A stretch of 64,000 nucleotides of DNA from Billgrantia sulfidoxydans (GTDB lineage Bacteria; Pseudomonadota; Gammaproteobacteria; Pseudomonadales; Halomonadaceae): the NCBI RefSeq assembly GCF_017868775.1, contig NZ_CP053381.1, positions 558,001 to 622,000 on the forward strand. Reading direction: 5' to 3'. Of this stretch, positions 20,878 to 38,523 are shown one piece after another; the stretch's first letter is position 1, and each line of letters opens with the position of its first letter. Under the pieces are notes generated by a model, which was given only the letters and a program-made list of their open reading frames with translations, ran no database searches and was not told the origin of the DNA. The translations under genes and the position numbers were made by a program.

Positions 20878-21419
20878 TGCAGGACTTGCCCAATCTGATA
20901 CTGGTCGGCCCCATGGGAGCCGGCAAGAGCACCATCGGCCGCCTCCTGGCGGCCGAGCTTTCCCGCGACTTCCTCGACAGCGACCACGAGATCCAGGCCC
21001 GCTGCGGCGCCGACATCCCGTGGATCTTCGATGTCGAGGGCGAGGCGGGCTTTCGTCAGCGCGAAGTACAGATGATCGAAGATCTGACCGCGCGCGAGGG
21101 CGTGGTCCTTGCCACCGGTGGCGGGGCGGTGCTGCGCGAGGAGAATCGCCGGCGCCTGCGCGAGCGGGGCACCGTGGTCTATCTGTTCACCACCGTCGAG
21201 CAGCAGCTCAAGCGCGTGGCCAAGGACCGCAACCGCCCCCTGCTGCAGCGGCCCGACCGCGAGCAGGTGCTGCGCGAGATGTTCGATCTTCGCGACCCCC
21301 TCTATCGCGCCACGGCCGACATCGTGGTGCGCACCGACCGACGCAGCCCGCGGGCGGTGGTCAACGAGATCGTGCGCCGCGTGCAGCGGCTGGTCGATCC
21401 CCTACAAGCCAAGGCCTGA
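20877..21419 (+). CDS. aroK: Shikimate kinase I
   Basis: Phosphorylates shikimate at O3 in aromatic amino acid synthesis. The 180-residue protein has P-loop GPMGAGKST, shikimate-binding DSDHEIQ and GGG ([10 protein letters not shown]), and the lid Arg in NRPLLQRPD. The ATG overlaps the pilQ stop by one base (TGATG), so it is co-translated from the pil transcript. Followed at once by aroB. Confidence 0.97.
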   Translation: MQDLPNLILVGPMGAGKSTIGRLLAAELSRDFLDSDHEIQARCGADIPWIFDVEGEAGFRQREVQMIEDLTAREGVVLATGGGAVLREENRRRLRERGTVVYLFTTVEQQLKRVAKDRNRPLLQRPDREQVLREMFDLRDPLYRATADIVVRTDRRSPRAVVNEIVRRVQRLVDPLQAKA

Positions 21420-21422
21420 ACC

Positions 21423-22535
21423 ATGTCCATGAGCGAACCTCGAGCGAGCCGACGCAGCCTGCAGGTGGCGCTGGGCGAGCGCAGCTATCCCATCCACATC
21501 GGCACCGGCCTGCTGGGCGACCCCGCCTGGCTCGCGCCCTACCTGGCCGGGCGCCAGGTCATGGTCGTCACCAACGAGACGGTAGCGCCCCACTACCTGG
21601 CGCGCCTCAAGCAGGGGTTGCCGGGTGATGCCGAGGTCCGCGAGCTGGTGCTGCCCGACGGCGAGGCGACCAAGACCCTGGCCAGCGTCGGCCGCATCTG
21701 GGATGCGCTGCTCGAGGCCGGCTTCAACCGCCGCTGCACCCTGATCGCCCTGGGGGGCGGGGTGATCGGTGACATGGTCGGCTTCGCCGCTGCCTGCTAT
21801 CAGCGTGGCGTGGCATTCATCCAGGTGCCCACCACGCTGCTCTCGCAGGTGGATTCCTCGGTGGGCGGCAAGACCGGCGTCAACCATCCGCTGGGCAAGA
21901 ACATGATCGGCGCCTTCTGGCAGCCGCGGGCGGTGCTGATCGATACCGATACCCTGCAGACGCTGCCGGCCAAGGAGCTCTCGGCGGGGCTGGCCGAGGT
22001 AATCAAGTACGGTTTGATCCGCGACGCCGAGTTCCTGGCCTGGCTGGAGAGCGAGATGGCCGCGCTGAGAGCGCTGGAGCCGCAGGCGCTGGCCTGGGCC
22101 ATCGAACGTAGCTGCCAGCTCAAGGCCGAGGTCGTCGCGGCGGACGAGACCGAGCAGGGCGTGCGCGCGCTGCTCAACCTCGGCCACACCTTCGGCCATG
22201 CCATCGAGGCGCACCAGGGCTACGGCAAGTGGCTGCACGGCGAGGCGGTGGGAACCGGCATGCTGATGGCCGCCGAGCTGTCGCAGCGCCTCGGCTGGCT
22301 GTCGCGCGCCGACGTCGAACGCACCGCCGCCATCATTGCCGCTGCCGGCCTGCCGCTGACGGCCCCCGCCGACATGGGGGTGGAGGATTTTCTCGCCCGC
22401 ATGCGCCTGGACAAGAAGAACGTCGACGCGCGCCTGCGTCTCGTCCTGCTCGAGGCGCTCGGCCGAGCGGTGATCCACGACGAGACCCCTCCGCCGCTGC
22501 TCGAGGCGCTGCTGGTCGCCTTTCCGCGCCGTTGA
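21423..22535 (+). CDS. aroB: 3-dehydroquinate synthase
   Basis: Converts DAHP to 3-dehydroquinate using NAD+ and a divalent metal. The 370-residue protein shows the nucleotide-binding [13 protein letters not shown], the substrate loop [18 protein letters not shown], and the metal-binding His in [11 protein letters not shown] plus a downstream HGEAV. Length is normal. It ends the pilMNOPQ-aroKB run, with a strong terminator 33 bases later. In several relatives a damX-like gene follows aroB; none is present here. Confidence 0.97.
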   Translation: MSMSEPRASRRSLQVALGERSYPIHIGTGLLGDPAWLAPYLAGRQVMVVTNETVAPHYLARLKQGLPGDAEVRELVLPDGEATKTLASVGRIWDALLEAGFNRRCTLIALGGGVIGDMVGFAAACYQRGVAFIQVPTTLLSQVDSSVGGKTGVNHPLGKNMIGAFWQPRAVLIDTDTLQTLPAKELSAGLAEVIKYGLIRDAEFLAWLESEMAALRALEPQALAWAIERSCQLKAEVVAADETEQGVRALLNLGHTFGHAIEAHQGYGKWLHGEAVGTGMLMAAELSQRLGWLSRADVERTAAIIAAAGLPLTAPADMGVEDFLARMRLDKKNVDARLRLVLLEALGRAVIHDETPPPLLEALLVAFPRR

Positions 22536-22568
22536 CCTGACGCGCAGATCGAGGTGGAGCTTGTAAAG

Positions 22569-22601
22569 AAGGCCGCACGAAGCGATTCGTGCGGCCTTTT
22601 T
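22569..22601 (+). terminator. Rho-independent terminator after aroB
   Basis: Perfect 13-bp stem AAGGCCGCACGAA / TTCGTGCGGCCTT with GCGA loop, running into TTTTT. Confidence 0.92.
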
Positions 22602-22984
22602 GCGTGGGCCTGCGCCTGGGGCGCTTTGCCCCTCAAGCATTGAATCCGTATGCCTCATGCCGGATCGGCATGGGGGAAATGGCTAATTTTAGACTAAAGT
22701 CGAATGCTCCGTTTTGGCCGTTTGGAATCCGTTTATGGGCCACGCAAGTCTTTGAACTGATGGTTTTTTTTGCTTTGCTTCATTCAGCAAGTTGCGGATT
22801 TGGCGAAGGTTTTGCTGGCGAGAGGGGAGGCTGGAGATTGCGCGTCGGGGGAGTAAGTGTCTATGCTGGGCGTCCTTTTCACGCGACGTTAGCCGGCTGT
22901 CTTTGTCAGCGCAAACGAAAAGAAAACAGATAAAAATACATAACGGCTAACGTTTGGTCAATAGTCATTCTCTGAGGCACGCCC
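22602..22984. promoter_or_regulatory. Gene-free gltB upstream region with two inverted-repeat elements
   Basis: This stretch is more A+T-rich than its neighbours and I see no credible gene (an open frame covering 22589-22933 has no recognisable protein features). It holds a 17-bp palindrome CATGCCG-GAT-CGGCATG (22656-22672); a perfect split repeat ACGTTAGCCG (22886-22895) and CGGCTAACGT (22944-22953); and between these arms a TTGTCA (22903-22908) with an A-rich -10-like GATAAA (22929-22934) at a long 20-base spacing. It most likely contains the gltBD promoter and regulator sites; which regulator is unknown. Confidence 0.55.
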
Positions 22985-28881
<5,897 letters not shown>

Positions 28882-28902
28882 CCACACCGTTCCCCACCTG
28901 CC

Positions 28903-28925
28903 CGCCCCGGCCAAGTGCCGGGGCG
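28903..28925 (+). terminator. Terminator-like hairpin after gltD
   Basis: CGCCCCGGC, loop CAAGT, GCCGGGGCG, followed by TTGTCGTT. The T-tract is broken, so efficiency is uncertain. Confidence 0.65.
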
Positions 28926-29002
28926 TTGTCGTTCGGCGCGCTCTTTTTCTAGACTCAGGTTCGGGTACCCGTGACAGGAACCGAACGCGACAGGAGACGA
29001 TC

Positions 29003-29557
29003 ATGGACGATTCGCTCGACATGCTGGGGCTGGCCGATGCCGATGGCGGCCCCGTGGCACCTGAGTGCCGGCACTTCGCCGACGACGGGCGCATTCCCAA
29101 CAGCCCGCTGGCGACCCTGGCCTTCCGCTCGCGGGGGGTGAACCCGGTGTTCGATCGCGAGGACATCGCCGCGCGCTTCGAGCGCCTGTTCGGTGCCAAC
29201 GGCTGGCGGCCGAGCTGGCGCGGCGGGGTCTACGACTACCACCACTACCACTCCATCGCCCACGAGGCCTTCGGCGTGCTATCGGGCTGGGGCAGGCTGC
29301 GCCTGGGCGGCGAGCGGGGCGATGACGTCGAGCTGCGCACCGGCGACGCCTTGGTACTGCCGGCGGGCACCGGCCACTGCCACCTCGAGGCCAGCGCCGA
29401 CTTCCTGCTGCTGGCCGCCTACCCCGAGGATCAGCGCGAGCTCGACCTGATCGGCGCCGACCCGGAGGCGCACGATGCCGCCGTGGCGCGCATCGCCCGT
29501 GTCTCGCGGCCGCCGCGCGATCCGCTGGGCGGCGATACGGCGCGCTGGTGGCCTTGA
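29003..29557 (+). CDS. Cupin-domain protein of unknown function (YjlB-like)
   Basis: A 184-residue soluble protein. The cupin metal-binding pattern is visible as HYHSIAHEAFGVLSG (motif 1, H-x-H and E) and GDALVLPAGTGHCHLEA (motif 2 with its His), with the sequence NPVFDREDIAARFERLFGANGW ahead of it shortened in most cupins, so it resembles the small YjlB-type family seen next to metabolic genes. Substrate unknown. A clear AGGAG lies seven bases before the ATG at 29003. It is flanked by the gltD terminator and pyrG and shares no obvious operon. Confidence 0.8.
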   Translation: MDDSLDMLGLADADGGPVAPECRHFADDGRIPNSPLATLAFRSRGVNPVFDREDIAARFERLFGANGWRPSWRGGVYDYHHYHSIAHEAFGVLSGWGRLRLGGERGDDVELRTGDALVLPAGTGHCHLEASADFLLLAAYPEDQRELDLIGADPEAHDAAVARIARVSRPPRDPLGGDTARWWP

Positions 29558-29648
29558 GCCGCGCCCGGCGGCGGCGAAATTGAGCCATTGGTCGTAATCT
29601 GCTACGCTGTCGTCCCATCCTGGCGCGGCTTTCTGCCACGCCTCATGA

Positions 29649-32196
<2,548 letters not shown>

Positions 32197-32267
32197 CGGC
32201 GGTTACCCAGGCAGTGGCGCTATAAGCCGAGAGAGACATTAGCCCCTATCGACTCAATCAACGCTGA

Positions 32268-33581
<1,314 letters not shown>

Positions 33582-33621
33582 GCGCATCGCTCTGGCCATC
33601 TGGCCGACGATATCGCTGACA

Positions 33622-33647
33622 TTTTTGTAGGACATTGACTACAAAAA
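33622..33647. promoter_or_regulatory. 26-bp palindrome resembling a GacA/UvrY upstream activating site
   Basis: TTTTTGTAG and CTACAAAAA flank eight bases as a perfect 9-bp inverted repeat. Its core TGTAGG-N6-ACTACA (33626-33643) matches the GacA/UvrY box TGTAAG-N6-CTTACA at 9 of 12 fixed positions and keeps the 18-bp geometry. It lies about 110 bases upstream of the GGA-rich RNA region. In known Csr/Rsm RNAs such boxes lie from roughly -60 to -190. It is not a terminator: the T-run is at the 5' side on both strands. Confidence 0.6.
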
Positions 33648-33677
33648 GGCGAAGACCTAAGCCTACATAGCAGTGAG

Positions 33678-33707
33678 AAGGCCGATGCCGGAGGTGTCGG
33701 CCTTTTT
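33678..33707 (+). terminator. Terminator downstream of eno
   Basis: AAGGCCGA and TCGGCCTT form an 8-bp stem with an 11-base loop (TGCCGGAGGTG) and run into TTTTT. The loop contains a GGA. It is the likely end of the eno transcript, though it lies after the GacA-type palindrome. Confidence 0.75.
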
Positions 33708-33754
33708 CTATCCCTTTGTTTTTACTGGCTTGGCTGCTTCTTCAGTCAACTTTA

Positions 33755-33993
33755 GGGAGGCCTTGAAGTTGATTGGCGGCCGCTTGCGCCTTTTGCCGGA
33801 CATGCCAGAATGCACGTGGGACAAGGCAGAGCGGGAGGCTCTCCGGCAGGATGCAACGGGATGCTATCGACGTGGCACGCCCGGTGTGACAGGAAGTCGC
33901 CTCCGGGCAGGGACGTTGCCGCAGGAGAGAGGGCGGAGGGAACCGCCCAAGGAAATGCTGGGAGCCGGGCGACCTATGGGTCGCCTTTTTTTT
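33755..33993 (+). ncRNA. CsrB/RsmZ-type CsrA-sequestering small RNA (candidate)
   Basis: No protein fits this stretch, but it holds 13 GGA motifs in about 208 bases (roughly 4 expected from composition). Several sit in the loops of short perfect stems: AGAGC-GGGAG-GCTCT (33828-33842), GCA-GGA-TGC (33846-33854), GAC-AGGAA-GTC (33888-33898), GGCA-GGGACGT-TGCC (33906-33920) and GGGCGG-AGGGAA-CCGCCC (33931-33948). This is the hallmark of CsrB/RsmZ RNAs that bind CsrA. It ends in a strong terminator (33967-33993), lies beside fdxA as rsmZ does in Pseudomonas, and has a GacA-box-like palindrome upstream. csrA itself is 11 kb away. The 5' end is not resolved; 33755 is the first GGA cluster, and no convincing -10/-35 pair was found. 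Confidence 0.72.
33967..33993 (+). terminator. Rho-independent terminator of the candidate CsrB/RsmZ-type RNA
   Basis: GGCGACC, loop TATG, GGTCGCC, followed by eight T residues (33986-33993): one of the strongest terminators in the window, fixing strand and 3' end of the RNA. Confidence 0.92.
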
Positions 33994-34017
33994 GCCTGGG
34001 CTACGGGGGCGGACGCT

Positions 34018-34045
34018 GCGCCGAATGCCGGCCGGCATTCGGCGC
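34018..34045. terminator. Perfect 28-bp palindrome between the small RNA and fdxA
   Basis: GCGCCGAATGCCGG followed by its exact reverse complement. It lies 22 bases past the fdxA stop (minus strand) and could fold as a stem at the end of the fdxA mRNA, but no T-run follows on either strand. Confidence 0.55.
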
Positions 34046-34067
34046 GAGTGGGCGGGTCTGGCTGGGC

Positions 34068-34391
34068 TCAGCGCTCCAGGTACTGCAGCTTGCCGGGCTT
34101 GCCGTCCCACTCCTCGGCGTCGGCCGGGGGATCCTTCTTCTCGGCGATGTTGGGCCACACCTCGGAGAGCTCGGCATTGAGGGCGATGAACTCCTCCTGG
34201 CCCTCGGGGAGTTCATCTTCCGAGAAGATCGCCTCGGCGGGACACTCCGGTTCGCACAGGGCGCAGTCGATGCACTCGTCCGGGTGAATCACCAGGAAGT
34301 TGGGGCCTTCGTAGAAGCAGTCCACCGGGCAGACCTCGACGCAGTCGGTGTACTTGCACTTGATGCAGTTTTCGGTGACGACAAAGGTCAT
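34068..34391 (-). CDS. fdxA: FdxA, 7Fe (3Fe-4S/4Fe-4S) ferredoxin
   Basis: A 107-residue electron carrier. Cysteines at 9, 12, 17, 21, 25, 40, 43, 46 and 50 fit a 7Fe ferredoxin of the Azotobacter FdI/Pseudomonas FdxA group, with a long C-terminal extension ([18 protein letters not shown]). The start [10 protein letters not shown] is the family start. It lies downstream of mutS on the same strand and converges on the candidate small RNA. Redox partner unknown. Confidence 0.97.
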   Translation of the reverse strand: MTFVVTENCIKCKYTDCVEVCPVDCFYEGPNFLVIHPDECIDCALCEPECPAEAIFSEDELPEGQEEFIALNAELSEVWPNIAEKKDPPADAEEWDGKPGKLQYLER

Positions 34392-34445
34392 GCCTGTCTC
34401 CCTCCTCGCAGCCGGGTCGTGACCTCCCGGTTGGTAATGTTCGGT

Positions 34446-34489
34446 ATCAGCCTTAAGCCTGATGGTTATAAAAAATTAACTTTTTATAA
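34446..34489 (-). promoter_or_regulatory. fdxA: fdxA promoter region with two palindromes
   Basis: An 18-bp near-palindrome ATCAG-CCTTAAGC-CTGAT (34446-34463, 16 of 18 positions symmetric) is followed by a perfect 9-bp inverted repeat TTATAAAAA/TTTTTATAA with a six-base gap (34466-34489). They sit 55 to 98 bases upstream of the fdxA ATG in a very A+T-rich patch. Promoter plus operator is the likely reading; the second repeat could also be an UP-like element. Confidence 0.5.
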
Positions 34490-34552
34490 GATGTAATTTG
34501 CTGGACGCTTCATTCTAGACAGGCCTCCCCGTGTGAGCAAGCGGCGCGACAC

Positions 34553-37141
34553 CTAGAGCTTCTCGCGCCAGGCATAGATCAACTCCAGCGCTCGGCGCGG
34601 CGTCAGCTCATCCGGGTCAAGGCCGGCCAGATCGTCGAGCAGGGGGTGGGGCGCGGTGGCAAACAGATCGCTCTGCAACGGGGCCGGCCCGCTGTCGTGT
34701 CGAGGGGTGCCACGGTGGCCCTGGTCGACCTCCTGCTGCTCGAGCTGGGCCAGCTTGTCGCGCGCGCGTGCGATGACGGATGGCGGCACGCCGGCCAGTT
34801 GGGCCACTTGCAGGCCGTAGCTCTGGCTGGCGGGGCCCTCTTCCACCCGGTGCATGAAGACGATGCCGTCGCGATGCTCGGCGGCGGTGAGGTGCACGTT
34901 GGCCACCCCCTCGGCCTGATCGGCCAAGGCCGTCATCTCGAAGTAATGGGTGGCGAACAGGGTGAAGGCACGCGTGCGGGTCAGATGCTCGGCGCTGGCC
35001 CAGGCCAGCGACAGGCCGTCGAAGGTGCTGGTGCCGCGACCGATCTCGTCCATCAGCACCAGACTGTGGTCGCTGGCATTGTGCAGAATGCTGGCGGTCT
35101 CGGTCATCTCCACCATGAAGGTCGAGCGGCCGCCCGCCAGGTCGTCCGACGAGCCGATGCGGGTGAAGATGCGGTCCACCGGGCCGATGCAGGCCTCGTC
35201 CGCCGGCACGAAGCTGCCGGTATGGGCGAGCAGCACGATCAGCGCCGCCTGGCGCATGTAGGTCGACTTGCCCCCCATGTTGGGGCCGGTGATGACCAGC
35301 ATGCGGCGGCGGTCGTCGAGCACCAGGTCGTTGGGCACGAAGGGCGTGTCGCTGACGTGCTCCACCACCGGATGTCGCCCGCCGCGAATCTCGATGCCGG
35401 GCAGTTCGGCGAGACGGGGCCGCGAGAAGCCGAGCGCCTGGGCACGCTCGGCGAAGGCCGCCAGCACGTCCAGCGCGGCCAGCGCCCGGCCGGTGCCCTG
35501 AAGCGCGTTGAGTTCGGCGTTGAGCGAGTCGAGCAGGCTGTCGTAGAGCAGCTTCTCGCGGGCCAGGGCGCGTGACTTGGCGGACAGCGCCTTGTCCTCG
35601 AACTCCTTGAGTTCGGGAATGATGAAGCGCTCGGCGTTCTTCAGGGTCTGGCGCCGGATGTAGTCGACCGGTGCCTCGCGGGCCTGGGCGCGGGGGATCT
35701 CGATGTAGTAGCCGTGCACCCGGTTGTAGCCCACCTTGAGGCCGGCCAGTCCGGTGCGCTCGCGCTCGCGGGCCTCGAGCCGCACCAGGTAGTCGCCGGC
35801 GTGCTCGGCCAGCCCGCGGTAGTCATCGAGCTCGGCGTCGAAGCCTTCGCGGATCACGCCGCCGTCGCGGATCACCACCGGCGGGTTGTCGACCAGCCCG
35901 CGGGCGAGCAGGTCGGCGAGTTCGGGGTAGGGGCGGATATGATGGCTCAGCTCGTCGAGTGCGGTCCCTTCGCTGTAGTGCTGCAGCTCGCGCTCGAGCG
36001 TGGGCAGCGCCAGCAGGGCGTCGCGCAGGCGCGCGAGATCCCGCGGCCGGGCGCTGTAGAGTGCCACCCGGGCGAGGATGCGCTCGACGTCGCCGATCGC
36101 CTTGAGCAGCTCGCGCAGGGCCACGAAGCCCTCCTGCTCGAGCAGCAGCGCGACCGCCGCCTGGCGCCCCTGCACCTGGGCACGGTCGCGCAGCGGGCGG
36201 TTGAGCCAGCGCTTGAGCAGCCGCGAGCCCATGGCGGTGGCGGTGGTATCGAGCACGCTGGCCAGGGTATTGTCGCCGCCGCCGCCGAGGTTGATGTCGA
36301 TCTCGAGGTTGCGTCGACTGGCGGCGTCGATCACCACGGCATCGTCGCGGTTCTCCACGCCCAGCGCGGTGACGTGGGGCAGCCGCGAGCGCTGGGTGTC
36401 ACGGGCGTACTCGACCAGCACGCCGGCGGCGGTGAGGGCGGCCTCCAGGTGGGCACAGCCGAAGCCGCGCAGGTCCTGCACCTGGAACTGGTCGCACAGC
36501 AGGCGCGTGGCCGATTCGAGATCGAACAGCCAGTCGCTCTGGCGGCGCAGCCCCGGGCGACCCTCCAGCGCGGGCGGCAGCGACAGGCTCTCGGGCAGCA
36601 GCAGCTCGGCGGGGTCGAGGCGCTGCAGTTCGGCGAGCATGTCGCCTTCGCCTTCCACCTCGAGCACGCTGAAGCGGCCGCTGGAGAGTTCCAGCCAGGC
36701 GATGCCCCAGCAGTCGCCGACCGGGTGCACGGCGACCAGCAGGTTATCGCGGCGGGCGTCGAGCAGCGCCTCGTCGTAGAGCGTGCCCGGGGTGACGATA
36801 CGCACCACGCGGCGCTCCACCGGCCCCTTGCTCGTCGCCGGGTCGCCGATCTGCTCGCAGATGGCCACCGATTCGCCGGCCTTCACCAGGCGCGCCAGGT
36901 AGCCCTCGGCGCTGTGGTAGGGCACGCCGGCCATGGGAATCGGCTTGCCCGCGGACTGCCCACGCTGGGTCAGGGTGATGTCGAGCAGCGCGGCGGCGCG
37001 CCTGGCGTCGTCGAAGAACAGCTCGTAGAAATCGCCCATTCGGTAGAACAGCAGCACCTCGGGGTGCTCGCGCTTGATCTTCAGGTACTGGGCCATCATC
37101 GGCGTATGGCTCGGCACATCCGTCTTGACCGCGTCGTTCAT
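34553..37141 (-). CDS. mutS: MutS, DNA mismatch recognition protein
   Basis: Recognises mispairs and starts methyl-directed mismatch repair with MutL. The 862-residue protein has the N-terminal mismatch-binding domain with the Phe-x-Glu motif ([10 protein letters not shown]), connector and lever domains, and the ABC-type ATPase with Walker [10 protein letters not shown] (about residue 618), and ATP-binding-site helix-turn motifs through [12 protein letters not shown]. The C-terminal dimerisation tail (about 800-862) is present. Divergent to the MscS gene. Confidence 0.98.
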   Translation of the reverse strand: MNDAVKTDVPSHTPMMAQYLKIKREHPEVLLFYRMGDFYELFFDDARRAAALLDITLTQRGQSAGKPIPMAGVPYHSAEGYLARLVKAGESVAICEQIGDPATSKGPVERRVVRIVTPGTLYDEALLDARRDNLLVAVHPVGDCWGIAWLELSSGRFSVLEVEGEGDMLAELQRLDPAELLLPESLSLPPALEGRPGLRRQSDWLFDLESATRLLCDQFQVQDLRGFGCAHLEAALTAAGVLVEYARDTQRSRLPHVTALGVENRDDAVVIDAASRRNLEIDINLGGGGDNTLASVLDTTATAMGSRLLKRWLNRPLRDRAQVQGRQAAVALLLEQEGFVALRELLKAIGDVERILARVALYSARPRDLARLRDALLALPTLERELQHYSEGTALDELSHHIRPYPELADLLARGLVDNPPVVIRDGGVIREGFDAELDDYRGLAEHAGDYLVRLEARERERTGLAGLKVGYNRVHGYYIEIPRAQAREAPVDYIRRQTLKNAERFIIPELKEFEDKALSAKSRALAREKLLYDSLLDSLNAELNALQGTGRALAALDVLAAFAERAQALGFSRPRLAELPGIEIRGGRHPVVEHVSDTPFVPNDLVLDDRRRMLVITGPNMGGKSTYMRQAALIVLLAHTGSFVPADEACIGPVDRIFTRIGSSDDLAGGRSTFMVEMTETASILHNASDHSLVLMDEIGRGTSTFDGLSLAWASAEHLTRTRAFTLFATHYFEMTALADQAEGVANVHLTAAEHRDGIVFMHRVEEGPASQSYGLQVAQLAGVPPSVIARARDKLAQLEQQEVDQGHRGTPRHDSGPAPLQSDLFATAPHPLLDDLAGLDPDELTPRRALELIYAWREKL

Positions 37142-37222
37142 GCTTTCTCGGCTGGCTCGTCGGTTGTGTGGGCATGGAAGGAAGCAAGGTTACCACGCCC
37201 CACCCGCGCTCGACATGCCGTA

Positions 37223-37255
37223 ACAAAGCCACGCCGTCAGAAGGCGTCGCTTTGT
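37223..37255. repeat. Inverted repeat in the mutS/mscS divergent spacer
   Basis: ACAAAGC-C-ACGCC and GGCGT-C-GCTTTGT surround a seven-base loop: a 12-bp stem with one C/C mismatch. It sits 38 bases ahead of the MscS start in the 152-bp divergent promoter region; CATAAT (37257-37262) follows it and could be the -10 of the MscS gene. Confidence 0.5.
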
Positions 37256-37293
37256 CCATAATGACTGGCGCCATCGGATAAAGGGAGGCATCC

Positions 37294-38415
37294 ATGGAGA
37301 CGGAATTGTGGCAAGGCTGGGGGGCGTGGCTGGGCCAGCCGACCCTGGTGACGGCGCTCCTGCTGCTGGGCATCACGCTGGTCGCTTACCTCGTCCTGCG
37401 CCTGGCATTGCGCCTGCTCGTCGGTCGCATCGTCGACTGGTCGGCCCATGGGCGCGGGCACTGGCGGCACTATGCGGCGCATATCGCCGAGCATACCAGC
37501 CGACTGCTGCTGGCCGTGCTGGCCCTGCAGGTGGCCCTGTTCGTGGTGGAACTCGATCCGCTCTGGGAGCGGCGGGTCAGCCATTTATGGTTCCTGGTGC
37601 TGGCGTTTCAGTTCGGCCTGTGGGTGGATGCCGCACTGGGCCTGTGGAAGGAGGATACGCTGCGGTCGGAGGCCGGGCGCGACAATCAACTGACCGTGAC
37701 CATGGTCGTGCTGATGTTTCGCATCGGGCTCTGGGCCGTGGTGTTGCTCTCCGTCCTGGCCAACCTGGGGGTCAATATCACCGCCTTCGTGGCCAGCCTG
37801 GGGATCGGTGGCATCGCCATCGCGCTGGCGGTGCAGACCCTGCTCGGCGACCTGTTTGCGTCGGCGTCGATCGGGGTCGACAAGCCGTTCAAGGTCGGAC
37901 ACTTCATCGTCTTCGATACGATCGCCGGCACGATCGAGTACATCGGGCTCAAGACCACCCGCATTCGCAGCCTCAGCGGCGAACAGGTCATCATCTCCAA
38001 CACCCGCCTGCTGCAGCAGACCATCCACAACTACAACCGCATGCAGGAGCGGCGCGTGGTGTTCAACCTGTCGCTCTCCTTCCGCACGCCGCTGGACAAG
38101 GTGCGCGAGGTGCCGGAGATCGTTCGACAGGTCATCGAGTCGGTGGAGAGCACACGCTTCGATCGCGCCCACCTGCGCTTCTTCGATGACTATGCGCTGA
38201 AATATGAGGTCGTCTACTACGTGCTCAGCCCGGACTTCAACCTCTACATGGACATCCAGCAGACGATCAACTTCGGCCTGCTGGACGAACTGCGCAAGCG
38301 CGAGATCAAGTTCGCCATGCCGGTGCGCTCTCTCGAATTTCTCGACGAGGTGCCGCTGGCGGCAGAGTGGGCGGGCGCCTCGCCGGCGCGGGCCCGTGCC
38401 GACGACCGGGCGTGA
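37294..38415 (+). CDS. MscS-family mechanosensitive ion channel
   Basis: A 373-residue inner-membrane channel, expected to release solutes on hypo-osmotic shock. Hydrophobic segments are at about residues 17-40, 65-88, 97-115 and 140-160, and then the pore-lining helix with the Ala/Gly packing AFVASLGIGGIAIALAVQ. The cytoplasmic MscS beta domain (FKVGHFIVF, GLKTTRIRSLSGEQVIISN) and alpha/beta vestibule follow. It is larger than E. coli MscS (286), with extra N-terminal helices. Stand-alone gene before pncC. The family call is secure; the ionic specificity is not. Confidence 0.9.
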   Translation: METELWQGWGAWLGQPTLVTALLLLGITLVAYLVLRLALRLLVGRIVDWSAHGRGHWRHYAAHIAEHTSRLLLAVLALQVALFVVELDPLWERRVSHLWFLVLAFQFGLWVDAALGLWKEDTLRSEAGRDNQLTVTMVVLMFRIGLWAVVLLSVLANLGVNITAFVASLGIGGIAIALAVQTLLGDLFASASIGVDKPFKVGHFIVFDTIAGTIEYIGLKTTRIRSLSGEQVIISNTRLLQQTIHNYNRMQERRVVFNLSLSFRTPLDKVREVPEIVRQVIESVESTRFDRAHLRFFDDYALKYEVVYYVLSPDFNLYMDIQQTINFGLLDELRKREIKFAMPVRSLEFLDEVPLAAEWAGASPARARADDRA

Positions 38416-38523
38416 CGAAGCGGTGATGCCTGCCAATCAAGGGGGGATGCGCTATGGTAGCAGGCAGCCGCAGAATGCGTGGCCGGCGCCTGTCGGCCGG
38501 TCCTTACCAAAAGGAGCGATACC

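Noticed and set aside
22589..22933. Open frame of 114 codons upstream of gltB
   Set aside because: No recognisable motif, weak start context, and it spans the end of the aroB terminator, a palindrome and a promoter-like region; atypical composition for a gene here.
33622..33647. The 26-bp palindrome as the eno terminator
   Set aside because: The T-run precedes the stem and the A-run follows it on both strands, the reverse of a terminator; the element at 33678-33707 fits that role.
33673..34287. Open frames on both strands across the eno/fdxA spacer
   Set aside because: They run through two terminators, the GGA-rich RNA, and the fdxA 3' end in another frame; fdxA is a clear gene, and the RNA explanation fits better.
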